Positions 9,605 to 18,216 of a stretch of 64,000 nucleotides of DNA are shown here, piece after piece. The notes under the pieces are model-generated. The model saw only the letters and a list, made by a program, of their open reading frames with translations. It was not told the DNA's origin and did no database searches. The number at the start of each line of letters is the position of its first letter. Within the stretch, counting starts at the first letter, position 1. A program made the translations under genes and the position numbers. This DNA comes from Dyella_B jejuensis (GTDB taxonomy: Bacteria > Pseudomonadota > Gammaproteobacteria > Xanthomonadales > Rhodanobacteraceae), in contig NZ_JADIKJ010000012.1 in the NCBI RefSeq assembly GCF_044904675.1, forward strand, positions 62,001-126,000, given 5' to 3'.

Positions 9605-10579
9605 ATGAACGTTGTTTCCACGAATGGTGATTCACCCATGCTTAGCGTGGTTGTGCCGGTCTATAATGAAAAGGACGTGTTGCCCAAGTTTCACGATAGG
9701 CTGTTATGCGTCCTTGAGAGTTTATGTGATCCGTTTGAAGTAATCTACATTAATGACGGCAGTAGTGATCAATCATTAGAGATTCTGAAATCATTTTGCG
9801 CGGCGAATCGATTTGTTTCGTGTATTGATCTGAGCCGAAATTTTGGCAAGGAAAGTGCAATGACTGCTGGATTAGATTATAGTCGTGGAAACGCAGTGAT
9901 AATCATAGATGCTGATCTACAGGATCCACCTGAGATTATCCCGGAACTCCTGAGTCGCTGGCGTGAAGGCTATGACAATGTCTATGCTACTCGGCGAAGA
10001 CGCCATGGCGAAACCTGGTTGAAGCGAGTTACTGCTGGAATGTTTTATAAAGTCATAGGCGGTTTGTCGCGAGTCAAAATCCCTGCGGATACCGGTGATT
10101 TTCGCCTATTGAGTCGACGTGCAGTCGACGCGCTTTTGCAACTTCGTGAGCAGCATCGTTTCATGAAAGGATTGTTTGCATGGATAGGTTATGACGCAGT
10201 CGCCTTAGAGTATGACCGTGATCCACGCTTCGCTGGTGAGTCGAAATTTAATTACGTTAAGTTGTGGAATTTTGCGCTAGAAGGAATTACATCCTTTTCG
10301 ATTGCGCCTTTAAAAATATCTTCATATTTTGGCGCGTTCGTAGCGATCATGGCGGGAATCTATGCGGTCTCCGTCGTTATTAAAACCATGATCTTTGGCA
10401 ATCCTGTGGCTGGGTACGCTTCGCTTATGTGCTCGGTGCTTTTTTTGGGCGGCGTGCAGTTGGTGGCGATTGGAATTCTTGGTGAATATATTGGACGTAT
10501 GTTTAATCAGACGAAAAATCGTCCTCTATACTTTGTGAAGAGGTATTTTCACGCTGAATCCGGCGAGCAAAAGCCATGA
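9605..10579 (+). CDS. GtrB/DPM1-like family 2 glycosyltransferase with C-terminal membrane anchor
   Basis: Predicted to transfer a sugar from a nucleotide donor to undecaprenyl phosphate on the inner face of the membrane (GtrB/ArnC type), 324 residues. The N-terminal GT-A domain shows VVVPVYNEKD and IIDADLQDPPE (metal-binding acidic motif), then DTGDFRLLSRR. Two C-terminal transmembrane segments are typical of this subfamily. The start is placed at the ATG at 9605 because GGGAG lies a few bases upstream; an in-frame TTG at 9581 lacks this. Its stop overlaps the next gene by four bases. Base composition is AT-rich. A paralogue with the same motifs lies at 37573-38541. Confidence 0.88.
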   Translation: MNVVSTNGDSPMLSVVVPVYNEKDVLPKFHDRLLCVLESLCDPFEVIYINDGSSDQSLEILKSFCAANRFVSCIDLSRNFGKESAMTAGLDYSRGNAVIIIDADLQDPPEIIPELLSRWREGYDNVYATRRRRHGETWLKRVTAGMFYKVIGGLSRVKIPADTGDFRLLSRRAVDALLQLREQHRFMKGLFAWIGYDAVALEYDRDPRFAGESKFNYVKLWNFALEGITSFSIAPLKISSYFGAFVAIMAGIYAVSVVIKTMIFGNPVAGYASLMCSVLFLGGVQLVAIGILGEYIGRMFNQTKNRPLYFVKRYFHAESGEQKP

Positions 10580-11943
10580 AGCCAGGCGCGCTCTGGTATT
10601 ATCGACTGAGTCCACTTATTATTGTAATTGCCGCCCTGGGCTCCACTTTTTGGTCGCTAAATGCTAGGCATTACTTTTACGCCGACGATTGGGGATGGCT
10701 CGAGCACACGGCGTTTGCCAACTGGTCGGACATTTTTCATCTATTTCCAAAGGGAATCTACAACGACCGTCCGGCCGGCGCGATATTTATTTTCTTGATG
10801 TACCGCGTCTTCGGATTGGATAGCCACGCCTATAATGTCTTTTGGCTCTTATTGCACGTTCTAAATTGCTTAATATTTTATAAACTTGTCCGCCAAATTT
10901 TACCGGCAAACCGGGCGCTAATAGCGTCCATCGTGGCTGCGGCTTGGTTCAGCACTCTCATAGCAGTGCACTGGGTTGGTGCAATTTTTGATCTCGCGGG
11001 TGCGACGTGGTGTATGCTATGTGTGCTGTTGTACGTGCAAGCTCGTCGCGCTTCTCGATGGGCTTGGCTTTTGTTGATAGGTGCGGCGTTGACGCACATT
11101 TTAGCGATTCGCTGCAAAGAATTCGCCATGGCACTTGTTGTGGTTTTAGCCAGTTGGGAATTCCTGGTGATCGAGAGTGATTCATTTTCCCGTCGACTGA
11201 TACGTCTGGCGCCGCATTTTTTTATTACCGTGCTCTATGGCCTCATCTATATTAGGCTATATCGGCTTGACGCCGCATTTGTCTCTGACGGCGCCTACAA
11301 AATTGCGTTGTCCCCTTCCACTGTCCTTGCGAATGTTGCGTACTACATGTCGCAAGCATTTTATATGCCTGAGCATTCATCTCCATTGCTGGGTTATTTG
11401 CTTCTATTAGTTATCGTCGTAATTGGATTCAGCTCCAGGGCGGCATTAGCTGGACTGATATCTGCAGCTGCTTTGATGTCAGCGGTCCTCATCATGCCAA
11501 ATCAACGCAACATACTTTACTTGTACGCGCCGCATTTTTTCTTGGCGTTTAGCTTATGCGCTATAAAGCCACGTAGTTTAGTTGTTACTAATCTTATGGT
11601 AGTTCTGGCTGTCTTATTGCTCGGATGGCCATTTTATTCTCATCAATGGAAATGGTCGCGCGATTTCTATTTGTCCACTGGCGCGTATAGTAATCGTCTA
11701 ATGAATGACTACAAGCGTGAGATGAATGGTAAGCCGGTTCCCCACATGGTCACTATTGGAGTAACTCAACCATATTTCGATCCGTTTTCGTGGGGACGAG
11801 GGGCGGCACTGCGGTTGTACTATAGAAATCGCACAATTAAGGCGAATGTAGTGCAGTTATCAGGGAGCAAGGATGATCCATGCGAAAAGGTAGCTGGCGT
11901 GTGTTTGGTCGAGCGCGAAGGACATTTGGTGCTACATCAGTAA
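10576..11943 (+). CDS. polytopic membrane protein, probable GT-C glycosyltransferase
   Basis: A 455-residue protein with roughly ten to eleven hydrophobic helices and a hydrophilic C-terminal tail. The first periplasmic loop carries an acidic motif, HYFYADDWGWLEH, like the Asp-rich catalytic loop of GT-C enzymes that use polyprenyl-phosphate sugars. It overlaps the GtrB-like gene by four bases. The pair therefore resembles the gtrB/gtr(type) part of O-antigen glucosylation systems: GtrB loads the lipid carrier, and the serotype-specific GT-C adds the sugar to O-antigen in the periplasm. No GtrA-like flippase is seen nearby. The exact function is inferred from topology and context, not from a recognised family match. 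Confidence 0.65.
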   Translation: MKPGALWYYRLSPLIIVIAALGSTFWSLNARHYFYADDWGWLEHTAFANWSDIFHLFPKGIYNDRPAGAIFIFLMYRVFGLDSHAYNVFWLLLHVLNCLIFYKLVRQILPANRALIASIVAAAWFSTLIAVHWVGAIFDLAGATWCMLCVLLYVQARRASRWAWLLLIGAALTHILAIRCKEFAMALVVVLASWEFLVIESDSFSRRLIRLAPHFFITVLYGLIYIRLYRLDAAFVSDGAYKIALSPSTVLANVAYYMSQAFYMPEHSSPLLGYLLLLVIVVIGFSSRAALAGLISAAALMSAVLIMPNQRNILYLYAPHFFLAFSLCAIKPRSLVVTNLMVVLAVLLLGWPFYSHQWKWSRDFYLSTGAYSNRLMNDYKREMNGKPVPHMVTIGVTQPYFDPFSWGRGAALRLYYRNRTIKANVVQLSGSKDDPCEKVAGVCLVEREGHLVLHQ

Positions 11944-12040
11944 GAGATGGCTTAACTAAGCGTTGGTCATCTTAGTATTGGATTGGATGTGTCACGTGAG
12001 CTTCCGAGGCTCACTTGTCGAGCCGGAGTGAAGTTAATTC

Positions 12041-13147
12041 ATGAAACATATCGTTTGCATTGTCGGTACACGCCCCGAAGGCATTAAAATGGCTCCATTG
12101 ATCAAGGCTTTAAAGTGTGAGCCTTGGGCGCGAGTGACAGTGTTGGCAACCGCTCAACATCGACATCTTTTGGATCAAGTTTTGTCGTTGTTTGATATTT
12201 GCCCTGATGTGGATCTGGATATCATGCGTCCTAACCAGACCTTGCCCGAGCTCACCTCAAGGCTCATTTCTGGACTTGATGAAAAATTTGCTGAGTTGAA
12301 TCCGGATGTTGTTCTTGCCCAGGGCGATACGACGACTGTGATGGCCGCCGCTATGGTGGCGTTTTACCGTCGGGTTCCCTTTGGTCATGTCGAGGCCGGG
12401 CTGCGTACGCATGATCTGGATAATCCATTTCCTGAGGAAATGAACCGATTGGTCGCCGGACGTCTGGCTAAGTGGCACTTTGTGCCGACGCATCGGTCTC
12501 GGGAGAATCTATTGCGGGAAGGTATTGCTGATACGGCAATACACGTTACGGGTAATACTGTGATTGATGCATTACTCGAAGTTGCCGCTACAAATCGGAC
12601 GCTTGATATTCCGCTCGATTTGGATAAGCGATTAATATTGGTAACCGCGCATCGTCGCGAAAACTTCGGTGAGCCTTTCCGGGCAATTTGTCGGGCAATC
12701 CTTCAACTACTTGATCTTTATCCCGATATTGAAGTGATGTATCCGGTACACCCCAATCCAAATGTGCAATCTGTAGCGCACGAGTTACTTGGCACACACT
12801 CCCGCGTTTTACTCTGTGATCCACTTGACTATGCGCCATTCGTTGAAGCGCAGAAGCGTGCCTATTTGATACTAACCGACTCTGGCGGGGTGCAGGAAGA
12901 GGCCCCAGCGTTAGGGAAGCCTGTGCTTGTGCTGCGTACCGAAACCGAGCGCCCTGAGGCAGTAGACGAGGGTGTGGTTCGGTTGGTCGGTACCGATGAG
13001 GCGCTCATAGTCGCCGAAGCATCAAGGCTACTTGATAGCCAGAGTGCTTATGGCGAGATGGCCCGTGGTGTATCGCCTTATGGTGACGGTCAGGCATCTG
13101 AGCGAATCGTTGCAGTGCTGCGCCATGAGCTTGGGGCGGCGCGCTAG
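12041..13147 (+). CDS. wecB: UDP-N-acetylglucosamine 2-epimerase (non-hydrolysing)
   Basis: Cytoplasmic enzyme that interconverts UDP-GlcNAc and UDP-ManNAc, 368 residues, the usual length. Motifs in order are GTRPEGIKMAPL (about 9-20), QGDTTTVMAAA, HVEAGLRTHD, NPFPEEMNR, HRRENFG (about 205) and SGGVQEEAPALG (about 283), all typical of this family. It suggests that ManNAc or a derivative is part of the local polysaccharide. It follows the GT-C gene after about 100 bases and is the last rightward gene of the first part of the locus. A GGAGTGAAG site precedes the ATG. No wecC (ManNAc dehydrogenase) is visible in the window. Confidence 0.93.
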   Translation: MKHIVCIVGTRPEGIKMAPLIKALKCEPWARVTVLATAQHRHLLDQVLSLFDICPDVDLDIMRPNQTLPELTSRLISGLDEKFAELNPDVVLAQGDTTTVMAAAMVAFYRRVPFGHVEAGLRTHDLDNPFPEEMNRLVAGRLAKWHFVPTHRSRENLLREGIADTAIHVTGNTVIDALLEVAATNRTLDIPLDLDKRLILVTAHRRENFGEPFRAICRAILQLLDLYPDIEVMYPVHPNPNVQSVAHELLGTHSRVLLCDPLDYAPFVEAQKRAYLILTDSGGVQEEAPALGKPVLVLRTETERPEAVDEGVVRLVGTDEALIVAEASRLLDSQSAYGEMARGVSPYGDGQASERIVAVLRHELGAAR

Positions 13148-13188
13148 GTGGCTGGAATCGTGAGAGCTGCGAGTAGATTGGCGCTCGT

Positions 13189-14115
13189 TTATTTGGTGGC
13201 TTCGATCACGATTTGTTCGTGGCCGATATGTCCGAATTCCAGCGACCAATAAATGTGCAAAGCCACGTTGCTAAAGCCGTTAGAGTAAAAGTCATTCAGT
13301 AGCTCCCAGCCAAAATGGTAATAGCATAAGACTCCTGCGCTTGGGTCAATGGGATCACCATGCAGTTCCGGCGGAAGTAAATGGTGTATTTCTCCTTTTT
13401 CGCCGTCGAAAATGGCCCGAACAACATTGCTTTCGTGCAAGAGAATAAATGGAACCGTCATTAGAACCTTTCCTCCAGGTTTAAGGACGCGCGCGAACTC
13501 CTTTAGCGCAACTTTGTAAGCTGGTACGTGCTCAAGCACATCAAAACTCAGGACAAAGTCGAAGGCGGCATCGGAAAAGCTTAGTGCCGTAATATCCTCA
13601 TGTCGTATGCCGCGTGAGTTTATGGCGCCAGGGCTATGATCGGGACCAAGATACTCGCTCTTGATCGTAGATGCGTATAGGCGGGACACGTGTTTAGCTA
13701 AGGCGGTCACCTGTTCCGTCATATAAATGCGAGGATTTCCAGTTCCGACCGAATGATCAAGAATCTTTGCCGTTAGACGCAATCGGTTGTTCAGTTGGCA
13801 TTGGGGGCAAACCAGTCGCTCGCGCCAGTTGACGTCCGATCCATTTGAATATTTGTGATCATAGAGAAATGCCCTGACTCCACGACACACCCAGCAATAG
13901 CCCGGAAGCATCGATACGTCACTATGAGAAAGCTGTTCCTGCAGCTCAAGCTCTAGAGCGCGGCGTGCGGCAAATCGAGTCGACTGTGCCGCAAGAAATT
14001 TCTTGCATTCTTCAAATGAAGTTAACTCCATGTGCCAAAGAGTCGGAATTGGAAGTCGTTGCGAAATTAGTCGACTCAAACGTTTGCATATGGCAGGGCG
14101 TATTCGCGTGAACAT
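13189..14115 (-). CDS. class I SAM-dependent methyltransferase with N-terminal Cys-rich motif
   Basis: Probable sugar or glycan methyltransferase, 308 residues from the chosen start. The N-terminal part holds two CxxC pairs (CWVC and CPQC) that could bind zinc. The C-terminal part is a methyltransferase fold with FDFVLSFDVLEHVPAY and ARVLKPGGKVLMTVP (motif II/III region). The ATG at 14115 is chosen because AGGAGAG lies directly upstream on the minus strand; the frame is open to an ATG at 14280, but those 55 residues lack a ribosome site and look non-coding. It is convergent with wecB. Placement in an O-antigen locus suggests methylation of the polymer, perhaps as a chain cap recognised by Wzt; the substrate is unknown. 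Confidence 0.78.
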   Translation of the reverse strand: MFTRIRPAICKRLSRLISQRLPIPTLWHMELTSFEECKKFLAAQSTRFAARRALELELQEQLSHSDVSMLPGYCWVCRGVRAFLYDHKYSNGSDVNWRERLVCPQCQLNNRLRLTAKILDHSVGTGNPRIYMTEQVTALAKHVSRLYASTIKSEYLGPDHSPGAINSRGIRHEDITALSFSDAAFDFVLSFDVLEHVPAYKVALKEFARVLKPGGKVLMTVPFILLHESNVVRAIFDGEKGEIHHLLPPELHGDPIDPSAGVLCYYHFGWELLNDFYSNGFSNVALHIYWSLEFGHIGHEQIVIEATK

Positions 14116-15309
14116 CATCTCTCCTATCGCTAGCTGACTATATTTTTCAATGTATTGCGTGAATTTATTTTGTGCTGCCGATAGCCAGCAATCGATTAGC
14201 AAGACGCATCCGTCCGAACGCATCCAATGGACGGTGTCAAAAAAGTGAGCGAATGTTTCAAGGTCGAGAATGCCTGCCATGGATGATTTTGTAAATTATT
14301 GAAGCCACAAACTAGGTCGGAAAAATGAATTTATATTTTGCGATTTGTCGAATATCATGGATTGGAGATGTTGGCGCGCGAAGGATAATAAGCTTCGTTG
14401 TGGTTCCGGCCGTATCTACGATTGCAAACGGGCGGCGTATGCGACAGTGTCTCGGTCCTTCCGATCAGTCTTTACCTTAAGCTTTCCGTGCAGCTGTGCC
14501 TGCTTTATGAAGTTGAAATAATCAAAATTGGCGTCGCCGCTTGCTCTAAGCGAAATTTACGAACTTCTATACAGTTGATTTTTTGCCTGAACTTGGCTCT
14601 TGCCAGTGCCGTTCGACATCAATTAGATCAATGCTGAATGCTGTCAGCCGACATGATGTAACGGATTCGAACCCATGGGAATGGATCGTCAATGCTTGGA
14701 TGCGTCGATGCGAAATTTGAGCGTAGCGTCTGTCTGGCAAATGCAAGTTGACTAGTGCGGCACGGTTCGACTCCATGCTTGGATTAGCCGGTCAGCCGAC
14801 GAGCCGGCCAATTCATTGGATTTGTCTCATTCGATTGTCGAAGTTTGAAGATACCTAGTCCCTTAGGATGGCGCAACTTCAGCTGACGCGAAGCGGGCGA
14901 CCCAGGTAAATAGCTCTTCCTGCGCCGTCGGCTGCGGAGTTGGTCGGTGCGGCCTAAGAGGCTTGTTCTTGGCCGGCCAGAATCCGGGATTGATCCCACA
15001 TTTTGCAAGTGCTCGGCTGGATGTCTTAATTGGGGAAATATGAAACTTGAACGTCGCCCCTTGAGGCGGGTTCAAGATACCTTCAAATCGCGCCGTCGAG
15101 CATCGCCGCTGATGGGAGCGCCGATTTCGGGGGGGGGAGGGGGCGGTCATTATCCTCAGCCGGGACGCTGCGGAGCGGCTAGGTAGGGTAGACAATCGTT
15201 CATAAAACTGTAACCTTGCGCGAAGCTAACGATTTGAGATCCTCCTCCTCTCACCGTCTGGCGCGCTGTGGGATAGGTGCCGGGCCTCGTTGTTCGACAA
15301 GGGGTAAGC
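14116..15309. other. gene-poor gap inside the polysaccharide locus
   Basis: About 1.2 kb with no gene I can defend. A minus-strand frame around 14873-15080 has protein-like composition (for example PGFWPAKNKP and EELFTWVARF) but has no start with a ribosome site and could be a decayed fragment. A G9-A-G5 tract lies at 15129-15143. The right end should hold the promoter of the following phosphotransferase gene, but none was clear enough to place. Confidence 0.45.
15129..15143 (+). repeat. homopolymeric G tract (G9 A G5)
   Basis: Nine G, one A, then five G, about 170 bases upstream of the ATG of the LTA-synthase-like gene. Runs of this length are prone to slipped-strand change. The tract is not inside a convincing gene, so any effect would be on promoter spacing or on an unrecognised frame. 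A base-calling or assembly error is also possible. Confidence 0.75.
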
Positions 15310-17178
15310 ATGACCAATATCACTGCTTCAGGCAGCGGGCCACGTATTACAGGGTGGCGACGAGTTGAGGGTTATTTGCGTCAAACCTTTGGCATTGCCT
15401 GGTTAGCTGCAGCTATTCGCCTCTCTGTATTTTTACCAGTTAGCGCCTTACTGGTATGCTTTCTAGATCCTGCACTACATATACCGGTAGAGCCACGGCT
15501 GATCTGGCGCAATGCGCTTCCCTTTCTACTCATCATGGTAGTTTTATATGGAGCATGCGGAAGATTTCTGCTCTCCTTAGTCATTAGCACAATGTTCGGT
15601 TGGATCGTGTTCAAAGTGAATGCGATCAAGGAGCTGAATATGGATGCGCCGCTAATGCCTGCCGATGTACTGTTGAGTCATCAGATGACCCACAACATTG
15701 GATTCTTCGCGCACTACACTGGCTACCGCGCATTGCTGCTATTGCTTTTAGCGCTTGTATCCGTAGCAGTTACAGGACTGGTTTGGTGGCTAGAAAAAAA
15801 ATGGTACCGCCCTAATTGGATAAGTCGGATAATATACGTCACCTTAGCGTTGACAGCGCTGATCACGTTATTCAATGGAAATGGATTTTGGGGCGCCGCA
15901 TACAGTAGCAAGGCGTTGCCCGGCTTCGACAAGTGGGCGCCGATTTTGACCGTTCGCGAGAACGGTTTAATGGCAAGTCTAGTGAAGATGTCGCAGGCAA
16001 AGCCGCTCACCATTCCGAAGCCTGATACGTCGATAGTCAAGCAATTTGCCCGGGATAATAAGCCCGAGCTGGTTGAGCTTATGCATCGGCAACTCCCGGG
16101 CGAATTACCCGACATTGTGATTGTGCAAAGCGAGGCTTTCTTCGATCCAGGGGTCATGAAAGATGTCGATTTTGGCCAGTATGCCCCCAATTTCGAGCGG
16201 CTTGCGTCTACTGGAATAACCGGCAGCCTGACCACGCCAACCTATGGCGGGGGCACCATACGCACCGAGTTCGAGACCTTGACCGGTTATCCGATGGCGG
16301 CGTTTCCCCTCATCGCGTATCCGTACTTCGGGCTGGCGGCCGACTGGATGCCCACGGTGCCACGCCGGTTAGCCTCCATGGGCTACTCGACAGAGTTATT
16401 TCATCCGTTTCGCTCGGACTTCTGGAATCGCGAAGATGTCATGCCGGGTCTCGGATTCCACCATAGTTACTACGAGGACGCCTTCGTTGGGGCGCAGCGC
16501 GCAGGAAGCTACATTTCGGACCACGCTCTATTCGACACCGTACTCGCGCGTCTAGATCAAGCCAGCACGAAACCTCGATACATCATGGCCATCACGATGG
16601 AAAACCATGGCCCCTGGGACCGTGATGACGCGCTAATGGGTCCGCTTAAAGGCAAGCCACTGCCATCCGGCCTGTCGCCCCAGGGAAAGGTCGAGATGAC
16701 TTATTACCTTTCGCATTTGGTCAATGGGGACGAGGCTCTCGGCGATTTCGCAAAGCGGCTTCTGGCACGTCCCCGTTGGACAATATTGGTGTTTTATGGC
16801 GATCATCTGCCGGCGCTTAGCGCCGCGTTCGCGGACCTTGGATTCGATGACGATAAGCTGCCACGCCACGAGCACACGCGATACATGCTTTTATCCAATC
16901 GCCCGATCGCGACAGATCAGCCACGCAAGATCGACCTGCATTCCTATGACCTTCCGGGGCTGCTGTTCGATGTTGCCGGGTTGCCCGAAGACGGCTATCT
17001 CGCGCTTTCCTCCACAATGAGGAGGCAACGGGTCCGAGAGCACGCGGAAAGCGGCATCTATGAGCAGCTGCAGTACAACGCCGCAATCATGGAGGTCCGT
17101 TGTCAGCACGCGCTGAGCCTATCGGGAGGGTGTACGTTACTGGGGTCAATAGAGACTGCCGCAAAAGCCATCCGATAA
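15310..17178 (+). CDS. LTA synthase-like membrane phosphoglycerol transferase / sulfatase family
   Basis: A 622-residue membrane enzyme of the alkaline phosphatase superfamily. The first about 200 residues contain around five hydrophobic helices, and the rest is a periplasmic catalytic domain. Motifs are TYGGGTIRTEFETLTGYP around residue 312, whose threonine corresponds to the LtaS nucleophile, NHGPWDRD (about 432) and YGDHLPAL (about 495), which ligate the metal. Gram-negative members move phosphoglycerol or phosphoethanolamine onto periplasmic glucans or envelope glycans. The ATG at 15310 is preceded by AAGGGG; an upstream in-frame GTG at 15277 is not. Its place in the O-antigen locus suggests glycan decoration; a sulfatase role is the main alternative. 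Confidence 0.82.
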   Translation: MTNITASGSGPRITGWRRVEGYLRQTFGIAWLAAAIRLSVFLPVSALLVCFLDPALHIPVEPRLIWRNALPFLLIMVVLYGACGRFLLSLVISTMFGWIVFKVNAIKELNMDAPLMPADVLLSHQMTHNIGFFAHYTGYRALLLLLLALVSVAVTGLVWWLEKKWYRPNWISRIIYVTLALTALITLFNGNGFWGAAYSSKALPGFDKWAPILTVRENGLMASLVKMSQAKPLTIPKPDTSIVKQFARDNKPELVELMHRQLPGELPDIVIVQSEAFFDPGVMKDVDFGQYAPNFERLASTGITGSLTTPTYGGGTIRTEFETLTGYPMAAFPLIAYPYFGLAADWMPTVPRRLASMGYSTELFHPFRSDFWNREDVMPGLGFHHSYYEDAFVGAQRAGSYISDHALFDTVLARLDQASTKPRYIMAITMENHGPWDRDDALMGPLKGKPLPSGLSPQGKVEMTYYLSHLVNGDEALGDFAKRLLARPRWTILVFYGDHLPALSAAFADLGFDDDKLPRHEHTRYMLLSNRPIATDQPRKIDLHSYDLPGLLFDVAGLPEDGYLALSSTMRRQRVREHAESGIYEQLQYNAAIMEVRCQHALSLSGGCTLLGSIETAAKAIR

Positions 17179-17310
17179 GGGCATTTGTGCGCAAGAACTT
17201 GCCAGGAGGTCCTGGGGTGTATCAAACCGGCTAGTCATGTCTGTCAAGGCGCCTCCGCGAGACAGGCCGGGCGTGGCAAAATACCGGTTTATTGTCGCTG
17301 GCCCGAGTTA

Positions 17311-18216
17311 ATGAGCGTACCATTTTCACATCTTGACACGCTTGAAGCCGAAAGCATCCATATCTTCCGAGAAGTGGTAGCCAGCTTCCAGCGACCTGTC
17401 ATGCTGTATTCCATCGGCAAGGATTCCTCCGTCTTGCTGCATCTGTTGCGCAAGGCGTTTTACCCCGCACCCCCTCCTATCCCGCTTTTGCACGTCGACA
17501 CCACCTGGAAATTTCGCGAGATGATTGCGTTTCGCGATCAGGTCGCGGCTGCCGGGGATGTGCGTCTCCTGGTCCATATAAACGAAGAAGGTGTTCGCCA
17601 GGGAATTTCTCCGTTGGTGCATGGCGCGACGATGCACACCGACATCATGAAGACAGTGGCGCTCAAGCAGGTGCTCGATAAATACAAGTTCGACGCAGCA
17701 ATCGGCGGCGCGCGGCGCGACGAGGAAAAGTCCCGCGCCAAGGAGCGCGTGTTCTCGTTTCGCAACGCACAGCATCATTGGGACCCAAAGCAGCAGCGCC
17801 CAGAGCTGTGGAATCTCTACAACACGCATATCCATCGGGGAGAGAGCGTGCGCGTCTTCCCAATGTCCAATTGGACAGAAATGGATGTATGGCACTACAT
17901 CCGACGTGAAGGTATCCCGGTCGTTCCTTTGTACTTCGCCAAGCTGCGACCGGTTGTGGCGCGCGATGGTGCGTTGATCATGGTGGATGATGATCGTTTC
18001 ACGTTACGCGAGGGCGAAAGGATCGAACAACGTATGGTGCGCTTTCGTACTTTGGGCTGTTACCCCTTGACTGGTGCCGTGGAATCCACCGCGACTACGC
18101 TGGACGAAATCATCGACGAGATGGCGCAATCGCGCTCTTCGGAACGCCAGGGGCGCGTCATTGATCACGACCCATCAGCGTCGATGGAGCGCAAGAAGCA
18201 GGAAGGATATTTCTAA
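17311..18216 (+). CDS. cysD: sulfate adenylyltransferase subunit 2
   Basis: ATP sulfurylase catalytic subunit: with the CysN GTPase it forms adenosine 5'-phosphosulfate from ATP and sulfate. It has 301 residues, the normal length. The PP-loop SIGKDSSVLLHLL is near residue 33, and the ARRDEEKSRAKER motif of the family is present. The ATG at 17311 (MSVPFSHLD) matches the usual CysD N-terminus; the open frame upstream is probably not translated. Stop and next start overlap as TAATG. No cysH, cysI or cysJ adjoin, so this pair may serve sulfation rather than only sulfur assimilation, as known for nodPQ in rhizobia and raxPQ in Xanthomonas oryzae. Confidence 0.95.
   Translation: MSVPFSHLDTLEAESIHIFREVVASFQRPVMLYSIGKDSSVLLHLLRKAFYPAPPPIPLLHVDTTWKFREMIAFRDQVAAAGDVRLLVHINEEGVRQGISPLVHGATMHTDIMKTVALKQVLDKYKFDAAIGGARRDEEKSRAKERVFSFRNAQHHWDPKQQRPELWNLYNTHIHRGESVRVFPMSNWTEMDVWHYIRREGIPVVPLYFAKLRPVVARDGALIMVDDDRFTLREGERIEQRMVRFRTLGCYPLTGAVESTATTLDEIIDEMAQSRSSERQGRVIDHDPSASMERKKQEGYF

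Noticed and set aside
14116..14280. 55-residue N-terminal extension of the methyltransferase
   Set aside because: No ribosome site at 14280, while AGGAGAG directly precedes the start at 14115; the sequence does not look like a domain.
14662..14674. GGATTCGAACCC, the reverse complement of a tRNA T-loop signature
   Set aside because: The flanking bases do not form a T-stem, and no anticodon or acceptor arm could be found on the minus strand.
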